Shown here: positions 1 through 9,293 of the stretch, in pieces
Position numbering within the stretch: position 1 is the stretch's first letter
How the letters are laid out: every line of letters begins with the position of its first letter
Source: Deltaproteobacteria bacterium
GTDB taxonomy: Bacteria > Desulfobacterota > Desulfomonilia > Desulfomonilales > Desulfomonilaceae
Reading direction: 5' to 3'
Assembly: GCA_026388665.1 (NCBI GenBank)
Contig: JAPLJJ010000012.1
Span: 1-37,899, forward strand
Length of the DNA stretch: 37,899 nt
The notes under the pieces: generated by a model
Databases searched by the model: none
Told to the model about the DNA's origin: nothing
The model's input: the letters and a program-made list of their open reading frames with translations, nothing else
Made by a program: the position numbers and the translations under genes

Positions 1-981
1 GGCCACGGCTTCCACAGGATAACTCCCGGTGGCTGATTCAGCGGAAAGCATTACACAATCGGTTCCATCGAGTATTGCGTTTGCGACATCCGTAGATTCT
101 GCACGGGTTGGTCTCCGGTTACTCGTCATGGATTCGAGCATTTGAGTAGCTGTTATCACAGGTTTACCCAGGAAATTCGCCTTTACCATGATCTCTTTCT
201 GTACAATCGCAATGCGTTCGATTGGTGTCTCTACCCCGAGATCACCGCGAGCAATCATGACACCATCGGCCGCGGCGAGAATTTCATCGATATTTTCAAG
301 TGCTCTAGATCTCTCAATCTTAGCTATCAGAAACGGGCTTTCTCCGAGCGACGATGCCGTTTCCCTCAGACATTCAATGTCCGAAGCGTCTTCAACAAAC
401 GATTGGCTGACAGCGTCAACGTGTTGTTCAAGGGCAAAACTCAGACAGGCGTAATCTCGATCGGTGAAGGCCCTGATCCCCAGCGAAATTCCGGGTAAAT
501 TAAGTCCTTTTCTTGACCGGAGTTCTGCGCCGACTATTACCATGCAATTGACGTCATGTTCCTGTATCTCAGCCACCTCGAGTTGCACCAGCCCATCATT
601 CAGAAATATTTGGTCTCCTTTCTTGACAACCTGAGGGAGACTAGGCAGGTTTACCGAAACGCGATGACGATCCCCTACAATGTCGTCAACCGTGAGAGAA
701 AATTTATCACCGGTCCTCAGTTCAACCGGTTCTTCTTTTAGATTCCCGACGCGAATTTTGGGTCCAGGAAGATCAGCGAGAACAGCGACATTAAGGCCCA
801 ATTTAGCAGATACGGAACGAACATCGGCTATTACTTCCTGATGTTGTCCAAAATCACCATGAGAAAAGTTAACTCGGGCGACGTTCATACCGGCGAGCAT
901 CATTTTTTCGAGTATCTCAGATGATCTTGACGCCGGTCCAATTGTGCAGACGATTTTTGTTTTGTTCGGCGGAAGCGCCAT
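1..981 (-). CDS. pyk: Pyruvate kinase, C-terminal part cut by the window edge
   Basis: Catalyses phosphoenolpyruvate + ADP to pyruvate + ATP, the last step of glycolysis, in the cytoplasm. The visible 327 codons read without a break from ATG at 981 to base 1. Family signatures are present in order: an N-terminal [10 protein letters not shown] stretch, NFSHG, the active-site segment FLIAKIERS with the catalytic lysine at residue 221, [10 protein letters not shown] and TATQMLESM. The family is usually about 470 residues, so roughly the last 140 (the allosteric C-terminal domain) lie outside. A GGAG sits 7 bases before the ATG, which supports this start. The gene is divergent from the malic enzyme, with a 128-base shared upstream region. 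Identity is secure; which isozyme cannot be told. Confidence 0.96.
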   Translation of the reverse strand, partial: MALPPNKTKIVCTIGPASRSSEILEKMMLAGMNVARVNFSHGDFGQHQEVIADVRSVSAKLGLNVAVLADLPGPKIRVGNLKEEPVELRTGDKFSLTVDDIVGDRHRVSVNLPSLPQVVKKGDQIFLNDGLVQLEVAEIQEHDVNCMVIVGAELRSRKGLNLPGISLGIRAFTDRDYACLSFALEQHVDAVSQSFVEDASDIECLRETASSLGESPFLIAKIERSRALENIDEILAAADGVMIARGDLGVETPIERIAIVQKEIMVKANFLGKPVITATQMLESMTSNRRPTRAESTDVANAILDGTDCVMLSAESATGSYPVEAVA

Positions 982-1109
982 TTTTCCACTCCGTTCGCTT
1001 TTGATTATGACATACATTTCGCTGTTTCATTTCAAACCATTACCACAATGGATCATTATCTTGTATAGTAATAATATGTAGACTGTCTTGTTGGTCGACA
1101 GGAGGAAAC
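982..1109. promoter_or_regulatory. Divergent upstream region pyk / malic enzyme
   Basis: This 128-base AT-rich stretch separates two divergent central-carbon genes and must hold both promoters. For the malic enzyme the best candidate is TTACCA, 18 bases, TATAGT ending near 1068. For pyk no element stands out. A strong AGGAGG (1100-1105) lies 4 bases before the malic enzyme ATG. The -10/-35 assignments are weak. Confidence 0.4.
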
Positions 1110-2510
1110 ATGGTTTTTCAATCCAGCCCTAGTCATAGTTTAACAATAAGACTCAGGTTTGAGAGACGTCCAGGAGCTTTGGCCCGAGTTGCGGCTACAA
1201 TAGGTGAGAATGACGCTCTTGTAGGTTCAATACCTATCGTAAAGATTCAAAAAGAACACGTAATTAGAGACTTTGATATTTACGCGAGTGACGAGAATCA
1301 CGAGCAGAGAATAATAGATGCGCTGAAGGCCCTGCCTCAAGTTGAGGTGATCTCGGTTACTGACAGGACATTCCAGTATCACGAGGGTGGGAAGATTGAG
1401 ATATCGCCGACCAAGAGGCTAGCAGGCAGGGAAGACCTTTCCATGGCCTATACGCCTGGTGTAGGGCGAATTTCGATGGCTATAGCGAGGAACAGTGATG
1501 ATGCTTACACCTACACAATGAAAGGCAACGCCGTGGCAATAGTCACCGACGGCACCGCAGTTCTCGGATTGGGCAATATTGGGCCGCTGGCGGCTTTACC
1601 CGTCATGGAGGGTAAGTCCATGTTGTTCAAGGAATTTGCGGGCATTAACGCCTTTCCCATTTGTTTGAACGTGACGAGCATTGATGAAATCGTCGCGACG
1701 GTTAAGGCCATCAGCCCTGTCTTCGCTGCTATTAACCTTGAGGACATATCAGCGCCAAGATGCTTTGAAGTTGAAAAGCGTTTGACCGAAGAACTCGACA
1801 TCCCGGTCTTTCATGATGACCAGCACGGCACATCAATCGCAGTCCTGGCGGCTTTGAGAAACGCTCTTAAAAGGGTCAGCAAACGTTTGAGCGATGTAAA
1901 AGTAGTCGTCTCAGGGACTGGAGCGGCTGGAGTGGCGTGCATTAAGACCCTGCTGGAAGCCGGGACCCATCACATACTGTCCTGCGACAGCACAGGGGCC
2001 TTGTATCCTGGAAGGTCTGAAGGCATGAATTCAACCAAAGAGGAATTGGCCGCAATTACTAACCCGGAAGGAATTCAGAGTCCTCTCAAGGAAGCCCTGG
2101 TTGGAGCAGACGTTTTTATTGGCCTTTCAGCGGGAAACCTGCTGGCCGCAAAAGATCTCGAAGTGATGGCCCCGGATTCGATAGTTTTCGCCTTGGCTAA
2201 TCCGACCCCTGAGGTTAACCCATGGGAAGCCCTGGATTATGCTCGAATAGTGGCTACCGGTAGGAGTGACTTTCCTAATCAAATCAACAATGCCCTTGTT
2301 TTCCCAGGGATTTTCAGAGGCGCTTTGAACGTGCGAGCCAGAAAAATTACCCGAGAAATGCGACTTGCGGCTTCAGCGGCAATCGCCGGGTTAATTCCGG
2401 AAGACGAGCTGGCTGATCAAAACATAATCCCCGGCATTTTCAACAAAGATGTCTGCCCGGCGGTCGCCGCGGCTGTCGCGGACGCAGCTTCGTTTAGCGG
2501 AGGCTTGTGA
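1110..2510 (+). CDS. NAD(P)-dependent malic enzyme with N-terminal ACT domain
   Basis: Oxidatively decarboxylates malate to pyruvate and CO2 in the cytoplasm. Residues about 9-85 form an ACT-type small-molecule-binding domain (the RPGALARV pattern is typical), suggesting allosteric control by an amino acid or similar ligand. The catalytic part follows: YTPGVG with Tyr114, MEGKSMLFK with Lys169, the metal-binding Glu211-Asp212, DDQHGT at 236-241, and a nucleotide-binding GTGAAG at 269-274. Its 466 residues match bacterial short malic enzymes plus an ACT domain, and there is no phosphotransacetylase-like tail. An AGGAGG ribosome site precedes the ATG. The stop lies 9 bases from the end of the convergent histidine kinase. 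Cofactor preference cannot be read from the sequence. Confidence 0.95.
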   Translation: MVFQSSPSHSLTIRLRFERRPGALARVAATIGENDALVGSIPIVKIQKEHVIRDFDIYASDENHEQRIIDALKALPQVEVISVTDRTFQYHEGGKIEISPTKRLAGREDLSMAYTPGVGRISMAIARNSDDAYTYTMKGNAVAIVTDGTAVLGLGNIGPLAALPVMEGKSMLFKEFAGINAFPICLNVTSIDEIVATVKAISPVFAAINLEDISAPRCFEVEKRLTEELDIPVFHDDQHGTSIAVLAALRNALKRVSKRLSDVKVVVSGTGAAGVACIKTLLEAGTHHILSCDSTGALYPGRSEGMNSTKEELAAITNPEGIQSPLKEALVGADVFIGLSAGNLLAAKDLEVMAPDSIVFALANPTPEVNPWEALDYARIVATGRSDFPNQINNALVFPGIFRGALNVRARKITREMRLAASAAIAGLIPEDELADQNIIPGIFNKDVCPAVAAAVADAASFSGGL

Positions 2511-2519
2511 TTTAACAGC

Positions 2520-4115
2520 TCAGGAACGCAACTCGGGCGGGAATTCGATCAGAAACTCTGTTCCACCGTTGGCTGGACAATCATCTGTTGTGGAACAGCC
2601 GGAACACTTTGTGATATCACCGGGGCATACGTCCCTGGGCGTGGGAATGCATGAGCATCTTACGCTCTGGAATCGAACAGTGTAACCGATTCTTTCTGAA
2701 AAAATCTTTATTTTTAACAAATCGGCCCCAGTCCCGCCTGCATTAAAACCATACGGCCGACCGGAAGAATAAAGGTCCGTCTCCTGTACAGGGTAAAAGC
2801 CTTCAAAAATATTTGGTTGTTCGCTCTCTGGTATTCCGACACCGTAATCTTGAACTGATATCGTGTAACCCCTATCCGTCCTGAATCCTTTAACCACAAT
2901 CTTCCCGTGATCCGGGGTGTTTTCAATAGCATTTCTAACCAGCCCCCTTATAGTCGAAACCAGTATGTGAGGTTGTATCTTAAGAATGACGGGGTCAGGT
3001 TTCTTGAAACACACGTCAAGTTCACGGTCTTGTTTCATAAGAACCGCATAATCTCTTTCCGCATCGAAAACCTTGTCGAGAGACACCCCGGGAGGCTCAA
3101 TCTGCCTGTCCGGAAACGCCTGATGTATCCGTTTCCTGATGATGTCGAAAGAATCTGAAAGCCACGGTTGGTCTTCACTCTCTATCTCAATAAAGTCCTC
3201 AAGGTGATCCAAGAAATTCACATACGTCGGTTTGTCAGGAAGTTCCTTGTCTTCAATAATGTGACCGACTTGTTTTTCTATGGTTTTCAGACGGTCAAGA
3301 TTGCGTTCGATTCTCTTAAATGGAAAACTATCCGGAACAAGACCTTCAATTCCCAGTTTCCTTTTCATGATGGCCAGGGATGCTTCTATAATAGCCAGAG
3401 GGGTCTTGAGTTCGTGTGAGAGATGATGCAGCGTTTTGCTTTTTACTCGGTTCAGACGTTCCAGTTCTTTATGCGAGTTTATAAGGCTTTCATAGTATGA
3501 GGCGTTTTCTAGGGCCAGCGCCACGTTGCTTGCAAGGGCCGACATTACCTCAACATCTTCCGAGTCAAATGACCCGCGTGCCTTATTCAGGGCGTACAAT
3601 ACCCCTAAACGTTTTTCACGAGTCTGCAATGGAACGCAGATCATATTCCTCGTCTGGAAACCGGATTTATCCTCAACAGGTCGATACAAACGCGGATCGT
3701 TGGCAGCGTCATGAACAAGGGCGGGCTGACCTGTATTAAACACCCATCCGCATACGCCATCATCCTTGGGGATACGAATGCGCTCTCTTGCGGATGACAG
3801 GAAACTTTGTTTGTCCTGGACTATTCTCCAGTAAAAGTCATCTTTTTCCTCATCATAGAGAAGGACCCCCGCTCCTTCACAATCAATAACGTTTTGAACT
3901 TCTCCAACGATCACCTGGAGCAAGTGATCTATGTCGGTAGTGGCAGCCAGGGCCTTCGCAGCGTTGAGCAGCAGATCCATCCTGTCGGGAGCCAAGCGAC
4001 CGCCATCACTCCCAACGGTTTCCGCCGCCATGAGAGTCCGGTCTCCGCACACCGAACATTTCAATGCGTCATGTTCGTGCTTTTCTGAGTTCACTGGCCG
4101 TTGATCTCCAGACAA
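2520..4115 (-). CDS. GAF-domain histidine kinase with a cysteine-rich insert
   Basis: A soluble sensor kinase with no membrane segment. From the TTG at 4115 it has 531 residues: a short leader with a CxxC pair (Cys20, Cys23), a GAF domain (about 50-205), a HisKA helix pair with phospho-acceptor His234 in HLSHELKTP, and an HATPase domain with N-box near 392-400, DYGVGIP and a GGTGADLL G2 box. Between the last ATP-lid elements and the final strand sits a segment with six cysteines (487, 489, 497, 504, 507, 513). No receiver domain and no adjacent response regulator are seen, so its partner is unknown. The TTG start has a poor ribosome site; a GTG seven codons in, 11 bases after GGAG, is an alternative. 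It lies downstream of dxs, behind a terminator. Confidence 0.85.
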   Translation of the reverse strand: MSGDQRPVNSEKHEHDALKCSVCGDRTLMAAETVGSDGGRLAPDRMDLLLNAAKALAATTDIDHLLQVIVGEVQNVIDCEGAGVLLYDEEKDDFYWRIVQDKQSFLSSARERIRIPKDDGVCGWVFNTGQPALVHDAANDPRLYRPVEDKSGFQTRNMICVPLQTREKRLGVLYALNKARGSFDSEDVEVMSALASNVALALENASYYESLINSHKELERLNRVKSKTLHHLSHELKTPLAIIEASLAIMKRKLGIEGLVPDSFPFKRIERNLDRLKTIEKQVGHIIEDKELPDKPTYVNFLDHLEDFIEIESEDQPWLSDSFDIIRKRIHQAFPDRQIEPPGVSLDKVFDAERDYAVLMKQDRELDVCFKKPDPVILKIQPHILVSTIRGLVRNAIENTPDHGKIVVKGFRTDRGYTISVQDYGVGIPESEQPNIFEGFYPVQETDLYSSGRPYGFNAGGTGADLLKIKIFSERIGYTVRFQSVRCSCIPTPRDVCPGDITKCSGCSTTDDCPANGGTEFLIEFPPELRS

Positions 4116-4184
4116 TCTCGGGGGCTATAAGAGATTACGGGATTTAGTGTTAATCGAACGATCCATGCTGACCGAAACAGGATT

Positions 4185-4203
4185 AAAAATCCGGCGGCCG
4201 GAC
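4185..4203 (-). terminator. Intrinsic terminator after dxs
   Basis: On the minus strand a five-pair GC-rich stem (TCCGG/CCGGA with loop CCG), extendable by a G-U pair, is followed directly by five U. It lies in the 118-base gap between dxs and the histidine kinase and probably ends the xseB-ispA-dxs transcript. The loop is small, so the exact folding is uncertain. Confidence 0.6.
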
Positions 4204-4233
4204 CATTAGTTGAATGCATTTGGGTTAAAGATC

Positions 4234-6192
4234 TTAGTGCGGGATTGCGCTCAGCGCCTCATTTGACGAGACGCGACCTATTAGAGTAGTCCTTTTACAA
4301 AGGGAGTAAGCCGCGTTGGCAATACCTTCGGGCGTCAGACCATAATCTGCGAGAAGCTCTTCCCGTGTCCCGTGTTCCACAAACGAATCAGGGATCCCGA
4401 GGCGTATGACTCTTACATCGGTCAACCCTTCGTCAGCCAGTAATTCCAGAACAGCGCTCCCGAATCCCCCGGCTAGAACGCCTTCTTCAACAGTAACCAC
4501 ATGCCCGGTAGCCCGGGTCATTTTTACAATTAGGTCTCTATCAAGAGGTTTTACAAACCTCGGGTTAAGGACCCCAGCGGAAATACCGGATGCCTGAAGT
4601 ATCCCGGCAGCTTGAATTGCGGGCGCCAACATTGAGCCCAATGCGATGATCAGCAGATCGGCCCCTTCAAGCACAACGGAACCTTTACCTAGTGGAATGG
4701 TCTCGGGGAATTTTTTTATGGCAACGCCTACACCTTTGGCGCGCGGATAACGTATCGCACAGGGAACGCCTAGCTGTATCGCCGTGAAAAGCATATCCGC
4801 CAGTTCATCCTCATTAGATGGGACCATTACCACGAGGTTCGGGACAGTGCGAGTAAATGCAATATCAAAAACTCCGTGGTGCGTGGGACCATCTTCTCCG
4901 ACTATACCGGCCCGGTCCATCGCAAAGACTACCGGAAGATTTTGCATACACACATCATGGATGATGTGATCATATCCTCGTTGAGTGAAAGTGGAGTAGA
5001 TAGCGACAACAGGCTTGTAACCCTCGACAGCTAAACCTGCGGCAAAGATCACCCCATGCTGCTCCGCTATGCCGACATCAAAAAATCTCTTGGGGAAAAT
5101 ATGTCCGAAATCGGCCAAGCCCGTGCCATATTCCATGGCAGCGGTAATAGCGAGGATTTTGGGGTCCTTCTCTGCTAATTTCACCATGGTTTTCCCAAAC
5201 ACGGTCGTGTAGTTTGGTGGGCCTTCCGACGAATGAACTTCTCCGGACTCAATTTCAAATGGTCCGACTCCATGAAAAAGAGCAGGATCCTGTTCGGCCG
5301 GGTAATAACCTTTCCCCTTGCATGTGATCGTGTGAACAAGAAGCGGTTCGCGAAATCTCTTAACATTGGTCAGAGTGTCCACGAGATGCCTCAATTGATG
5401 GCCATCAATGGGACCTACATAATTAAACCCAAGGTCTTCAAAAAGTCTCCCAGGGGTAAGAAACCCCTTTAATGCGTCCTCGAATTGCCGTGCGACCCCA
5501 TACATAGAACGGCCCATAGAGCCGGGGATATTCTTAAGGATATTTTTGATTTCGTCCCTGAAACGGGTCACCAACTGACCCGTCATGATCCTGTTCAGGT
5601 ATGCTGCCATCGCTCCCACATTTGGGGATATAGACATCTCGTTGTCATTCAGGATTATTATAAGGTCCTTGTCAGCAACCCCCGCTTGATTGAGTCCTTC
5701 ATAAGAGACCCCGCATGTGAGGGAACCATCCCCAACGATTGCTATGACCTTGTGATCACTCCCACTGTAACATCGGGCTTGAGCAAGGCCTGCGGCGACA
5801 CTAATAGCGTTACCGGCATGACCCGTATCGAAAAAATCATACTCACTCTCTCTTCTTTTCGGAAACCCGGCTATTCCACCTTTACACCTTAATGTGTGGA
5901 ACTGATCTCGGCGGCCTGTAAGTATCTTGTAGGCGTAAGCCTGATGACCAACGTCGAAAACAAACCGGTCCTTTGGCGGAGAAAAAACCCTGAGTAGAGC
6001 TATGGTCAACTCGACCACACCAAGGCTGGACGCCAAATGGCCGCCTCTCTCAGAAACGGTGCGGATTATTAGATCCCTGACCTCGGAGCTGAGGGTCTTA
6101 AGGTCCTCAAACGGTAGTTTCTTGATGTCCTCCGGTGAATGGACCTGATTCAAAATCGAATATTGTATATCTGAGATCTTATGTTCTTCCAT
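4234..6192 (-). CDS. dxs: 1-deoxy-D-xylulose-5-phosphate synthase
   Basis: Condenses pyruvate and glyceraldehyde 3-phosphate to DXP, the first step of the MEP isoprenoid pathway; needs thiamine diphosphate and Mg2+. All 652 residues are intact. Visible signatures: GHQAYAYK with His83, the ThDP/Mg motif from GDG (154-156) to Asn182, the PIDGH motif near 261-265, and DVGIAEQHG with catalytic Glu377 in the pyrimidine-binding domain. Length and motifs match typical bacterial Dxs (about 620-650). It follows ispA with an 18-base gap, the common xseB-ispA-dxs order that couples precursor synthesis to prenyl chain formation. The ribosome site before the ATG is weak. No alternative function is likely. 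Confidence 0.97.
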   Translation of the reverse strand: MEEHKISDIQYSILNQVHSPEDIKKLPFEDLKTLSSEVRDLIIRTVSERGGHLASSLGVVELTIALLRVFSPPKDRFVFDVGHQAYAYKILTGRRDQFHTLRCKGGIAGFPKRRESEYDFFDTGHAGNAISVAAGLAQARCYSGSDHKVIAIVGDGSLTCGVSYEGLNQAGVADKDLIIILNDNEMSISPNVGAMAAYLNRIMTGQLVTRFRDEIKNILKNIPGSMGRSMYGVARQFEDALKGFLTPGRLFEDLGFNYVGPIDGHQLRHLVDTLTNVKRFREPLLVHTITCKGKGYYPAEQDPALFHGVGPFEIESGEVHSSEGPPNYTTVFGKTMVKLAEKDPKILAITAAMEYGTGLADFGHIFPKRFFDVGIAEQHGVIFAAGLAVEGYKPVVAIYSTFTQRGYDHIIHDVCMQNLPVVFAMDRAGIVGEDGPTHHGVFDIAFTRTVPNLVVMVPSNEDELADMLFTAIQLGVPCAIRYPRAKGVGVAIKKFPETIPLGKGSVVLEGADLLIIALGSMLAPAIQAAGILQASGISAGVLNPRFVKPLDRDLIVKMTRATGHVVTVEEGVLAGGFGSAVLELLADEGLTDVRVIRLGIPDSFVEHGTREELLADYGLTPEGIANAAYSLCKRTTLIGRVSSNEALSAIPH

Positions 6193-6210
6193 TTTCTATC
6201 CAGGATAAAT

Positions 6211-7107
6211 TCAGCTAATTCGCTGCCCGACATATTCGGTGAGCAAACATAGAGTCTGTGCTCTTTGCCCCAATGGTTCGATTAACTTCTTGGCCTCGCC
6301 AAGAAGCTTTCTCATCAATTTGCTAGAATGATCCGCTCCATACAACGCCGGATATGTGGCTTTCCCGCGTGTTCCATCTTTCTTGACAGCTTTCCCCAAT
6401 TTTTCAGGGTCACCTTCCAAATCAAGAAGGTCATCCTTGATTTGAAAAACCATCCCGAGTTTCTGTCCAAATTTAGAGAAAACATCCAATTGCTCGCAGT
6501 TGGCCCCGGCGAGCCTTGCCCCGCTCGTCAACGCAGTCTTGATCAAAGCTGCAGTCTTGTTTAGAATGATTCTTTCTACAACACTTTCGTCTGCTATCTT
6601 GCCTTCGAATGTCATATCCATGACTTGGCCGGCTATCAATCCTCGAGAGCCGCAAGCGTCCGCTATATCGCGAATAACGGATAGAATTCGATGGCATGGA
6701 AATACTCGAGCCAATTCCACGGAACTTAGTATTTCAAAAGCCAGCGTCACCAGAGCATCCCCGGCCAGAATCGCCACGGCTTCCCCAAACATTTTGTGAG
6801 AGGTCGGCTTACCCCTGCGAAGATCATCATCGTCCATAGAGGGTAAGTCATCATGTATTAGAGAATAAGTATGGACACATTCCAGGGCTACAGCAAGAGG
6901 CATGACACTCGTTTTGTCCTCGCCCACAATCTCTGCTGAAGCTATCGCGAGTATAGGCCTGATACGTTTCCCGCCTGCAAAAAGACTGTACCGCATCGCT
7001 TCATGCAACACCCGCGGTTCAGTTTCCACATTGGGAACGTAGTAGTCCAGAGCATCATCTACGAGACGACGGTTTTCTAAAATGTAATCCGCAAGAGCCG
7101 GGTCCAA
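6211..7107 (-). CDS. ispA: Polyprenyl diphosphate synthase (farnesyl/geranylgeranyl type)
   Basis: Condenses dimethylallyl and isopentenyl diphosphates to a C15-C20 prenyl diphosphate. Its 298 residues carry GGKRIRP near 45-51, the first aspartate-rich motif HDDLPSMD (Asp86, Asp87, Asp92), LAGDALV near 114-120, and the second motif DDLLD (225-229). I chose the TTG at 7107, the only credible in-frame start: a GAGGAG lies upstream inside the end of xseB, only four bases separate it from the xseB stop, and the N-terminus aligns with the family. Product chain length cannot be set from sequence alone, though single ispA-type enzymes in such operons usually make FPP or GGPP. Confidence 0.95.
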   Translation of the reverse strand: MDPALADYILENRRLVDDALDYYVPNVETEPRVLHEAMRYSLFAGGKRIRPILAIASAEIVGEDKTSVMPLAVALECVHTYSLIHDDLPSMDDDDLRRGKPTSHKMFGEAVAILAGDALVTLAFEILSSVELARVFPCHRILSVIRDIADACGSRGLIAGQVMDMTFEGKIADESVVERIILNKTAALIKTALTSGARLAGANCEQLDVFSKFGQKLGMVFQIKDDLLDLEGDPEKLGKAVKKDGTRGKATYPALYGADHSSKLMRKLLGEAKKLIEPLGQRAQTLCLLTEYVGQRIS

Positions 7108-7111
7108 CTGA

Positions 7112-7354
7112 CTAACTCTCTCCTCGGCTGAACGGGATACGGTCCAAATCTGCGAGAAGTTCCTCTACCCTTCCCTCAGATTGACTAAGTATCTCGAACA
7201 GGCGCCGCGAAATCCCAACCCCCTCTTCGAACAACTTAAGGCTGTCCTGCAAACCGAGCCCACCACTTTCCATTCTTTCAACTATTAATTTTAACTTGTC
7301 GAGACCTACGTCAAAATTCTCAGTCTCTCTGGATTCTTCAACATCTACTGACAT
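7112..7354 (-). CDS. xseB: Exodeoxyribonuclease VII small subunit
   Basis: Small regulatory/structural subunit of exonuclease VII, which degrades single-stranded DNA. The 80-residue protein shows the family core pattern, LKLIVERMESGGLGLQDSL followed by LFEEGV, and an acidic tail. A GAGGAAG lies five bases before the ATG. It heads the xseB-ispA-dxs operon; the large-subunit gene xseA, often next door, is not in this window. Confidence 0.93.
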   Translation of the reverse strand: MSVDVEESRETENFDVGLDKLKLIVERMESGGLGLQDSLKLFEEGVGISRRLFEILSQSEGRVEELLADLDRIPFSRGES

Positions 7355-7411
7355 AACTTCCTCATATCCGGTTTCTTGTCCAACCTTTTCGGCGTAGCGA
7401 CTACGAGCTGG

Positions 7412-7999
7412 TCACTTACTTTCCTTGTCATCACTAGTGATAAGCTCGCTCAATTCACGCTTTGCCGCAACAGAGCCAGGATCTATTTTTAGTGCCTTCA
7501 AAAAATTGATTTCCGCTTGTTCCCGCCGCATGTAAAATTTCTTATGAACAAAACCCTCGAGGTAATATCCGTCCGCCAATTTTTGGGGCACTGTCCTATC
7601 CAATCGTTCTCGGATCCTATTAGACGCCTGAATATCCTCAAGGGCAGTTTTCACGTAATAAGCGGGAAAATTTTGGTACAATCTAGCTTTTATTTTGGCG
7701 CGAGCCAACTCGTATAGGATATCCGCATACAACTCGGGCTGATCCGAACCTGAAACCTCAAGATAGTCCCGAGCCGCGTCGAGAAGATCGAGAGCTTCAA
7801 GGTAGTGAGTTCTTTCTACGAGAGAGCGGCCCACGTTTAGCAGTTTTGTAACCTGCAAGTCCTGAGTGACAACAGTCTGAGTCCAAGAAAGACTGGCCCA
7901 TGAACTGATTAATATAACAGAAAACAGAACATGAAACGCAAGTTTCGTCAGACCGTTAGAAATCTTTTTCTTCCCGTTCGGAAACATCACCCTATTCAT
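7412..7999 (-). CDS. Secreted TPR-like protein of unknown function
   Basis: I do not recognise a named family. The 195 residues start with a basic stretch (NGKKKIS) and a hydrophobic segment (about 22-38) that ends in ASLSWTQ, which looks like a signal peptide, so periplasmic export is likely. The rest is helical with TPR-like spacing (ARSLVERTHYLEALDLL-type helices, then a final EINFLKALKIDPGS repeat). The ATG at 7999 has no ribosome site and lies just after a TATAAA (8004-8009 on the minus strand), so either the mRNA is leaderless or the ATG four codons in is used. It lies 57 bases upstream of xseB and may be co-transcribed with it. Confidence 0.7.
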   Translation of the reverse strand: MNRVMFPNGKKKISNGLTKLAFHVLFSVILISSWASLSWTQTVVTQDLQVTKLLNVGRSLVERTHYLEALDLLDAARDYLEVSGSDQPELYADILYELARAKIKARLYQNFPAYYVKTALEDIQASNRIRERLDRTVPQKLADGYYLEGFVHKKFYMRREQAEINFLKALKIDPGSVAAKRELSELITSDDKESK

Positions 8000-8225
8000 G
8001 ATATTTTATACTAATAGAGACACGCAAAAAAGCCAATGATTGGTTCATTGAGATCAGGTCGTTTCCGGCGCTTTCACCAAAAACATAGGGTATTCCTGGA
8101 AGCGAAAGTAGGAGGGAAGCCCTTTTGGAATCGATACAATAATATCGACTGGTTACTACAAAAGTCCCACGGTTCCAGAGTGTAGAAACGCAACCGTATC
8201 CTGACATAAGTAGTGATTCCGAGAG

Positions 8226-9293
8226 CTATTGACTCAATTCGATTTCCACACGGCGACTCATTCGGTCATCTTGGGGGTACAGCGCAGTAGGAGCGGGCAT
8301 CGTCGCAGGCATCGCCTGAATGCTCATCCTCGATCTTGGGATCCCATACATGCTGGTGAGGAATTGAGCCACAGCGTCAGCGCGTTTGCGCGCGACAGCA
8401 AGGTTCTGATCAGGTTTGCCTCGTCCGTCCGCAAAACCTCGGAGTGTGACTCTGGATCTCGGGTTTTGTTTCAAAGAAAGAGCCAGGACATCAATGGTCG
8501 CTCGGTTCGCCGCGTTGGTCGTAGGATCTTTGGACACAACGGAAGAGCTGTTGAAATCAAACAAGATTGGGCTGAGCGGCGTGGCGCCGCCAGTGACAGG
8601 TGTAGGGGCTGATGGGCCGCAAGGTTTTACCCAGTATTGCTTCATCCACGCGTGCCAACCGGCGGGTGAACTAATTTCGGCGACTCTGTGGTAAGTTCCC
8701 CTACCCTTTTGAGCGATTCCCTTTAGGAAATATAAACCATCCTGAGAATTCCCGACCTGGAAGGTATGAATCTCCACGTCTGGGTTATTTTGGCAAATTT
8801 GCTCTGCTATTTTGATCGGATCGGCCTTGCATGACTCCATCCCACCCCCAATTAACACAATTATGCTCTTGCCGTTTACTGACGCTATTTCGTCGCCCGC
8901 TGCACGCAATCCCGCGGCTATTGCGCTTGTTCCATAGGAAACAGTCCTGGGAAAGGAATTTATGAATCTTTCCGGGTCCCAGGGTTGAATAGCCAGAATA
9001 CTTTCTGTGCTGTCACATCCCATTCCGACCTTGAGCCCGTAATGCCTAAGTCCGATATTAAAAAAACCGTCTGCTGTTAGAGGAATGGCTTTTTCAAAAA
9101 ATTCCATTTGCTTAAGGAGCGTCTCGTAATGGTCCTTTTCTTTCATGAACCCCGAGGCGTCAAACAGAACAAGGATGTTGGGGACCTTCTTACAGTCGTC
9201 ACCGAACGCTCTTCGGCCACACAAATCCGTGTAGAGCATAATGACAGGGAGGATGAGAATTAGTGGGCCAACAAGCCGCCAGGCAGAACGCAT
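8226..9293 (-). CDS. VWA-domain protein with C-terminal OmpA peptidoglycan-binding domain
   Basis: Envelope protein of 355 residues. An N-terminal hydrophobic stretch (about 8-22) is a signal peptide or anchor. A von Willebrand A fold follows (about 38-230), beginning FDASGF with Asp45; the MIDAS is degenerate because the DxSxS pattern ends in Phe rather than Ser. A short proline-rich linker leads to an OmpA-like domain (about 255-355) with the GFADGRGKPDQNLAVARKRA signature that binds diaminopimelate in peptidoglycan. The likely role is a cell-wall-tethered scaffold in the periplasm. It appears monocistronic, with 226 bases to the next gene downstream. Function beyond the domains is unknown. 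Confidence 0.88.
   Translation of the reverse strand: MRSAWRLVGPLILILPVIMLYTDLCGRRAFGDDCKKVPNILVLFDASGFMKEKDHYETLLKQMEFFEKAIPLTADGFFNIGLRHYGLKVGMGCDSTESILAIQPWDPERFINSFPRTVSYGTSAIAAGLRAAGDEIASVNGKSIIVLIGGGMESCKADPIKIAEQICQNNPDVEIHTFQVGNSQDGLYFLKGIAQKGRGTYHRVAEISSPAGWHAWMKQYWVKPCGPSAPTPVTGGATPLSPILFDFNSSSVVSKDPTTNAANRATIDVLALSLKQNPRSRVTLRGFADGRGKPDQNLAVARKRADAVAQFLTSMYGIPRSRMSIQAMPATMPAPTALYPQDDRMSRRVEIELSQ

Noticed and set aside
142-741. Several plus-strand open frames over the first kilobase
   Set aside because: They are shadows of the minus-strand pyruvate kinase gene, whose sequence is clearly conserved.
7992-8207. A 71-codon open frame on the minus strand
   Set aside because: It has no ribosome site, no recognisable composition or domain, and overlaps the start of the TPR-like gene.
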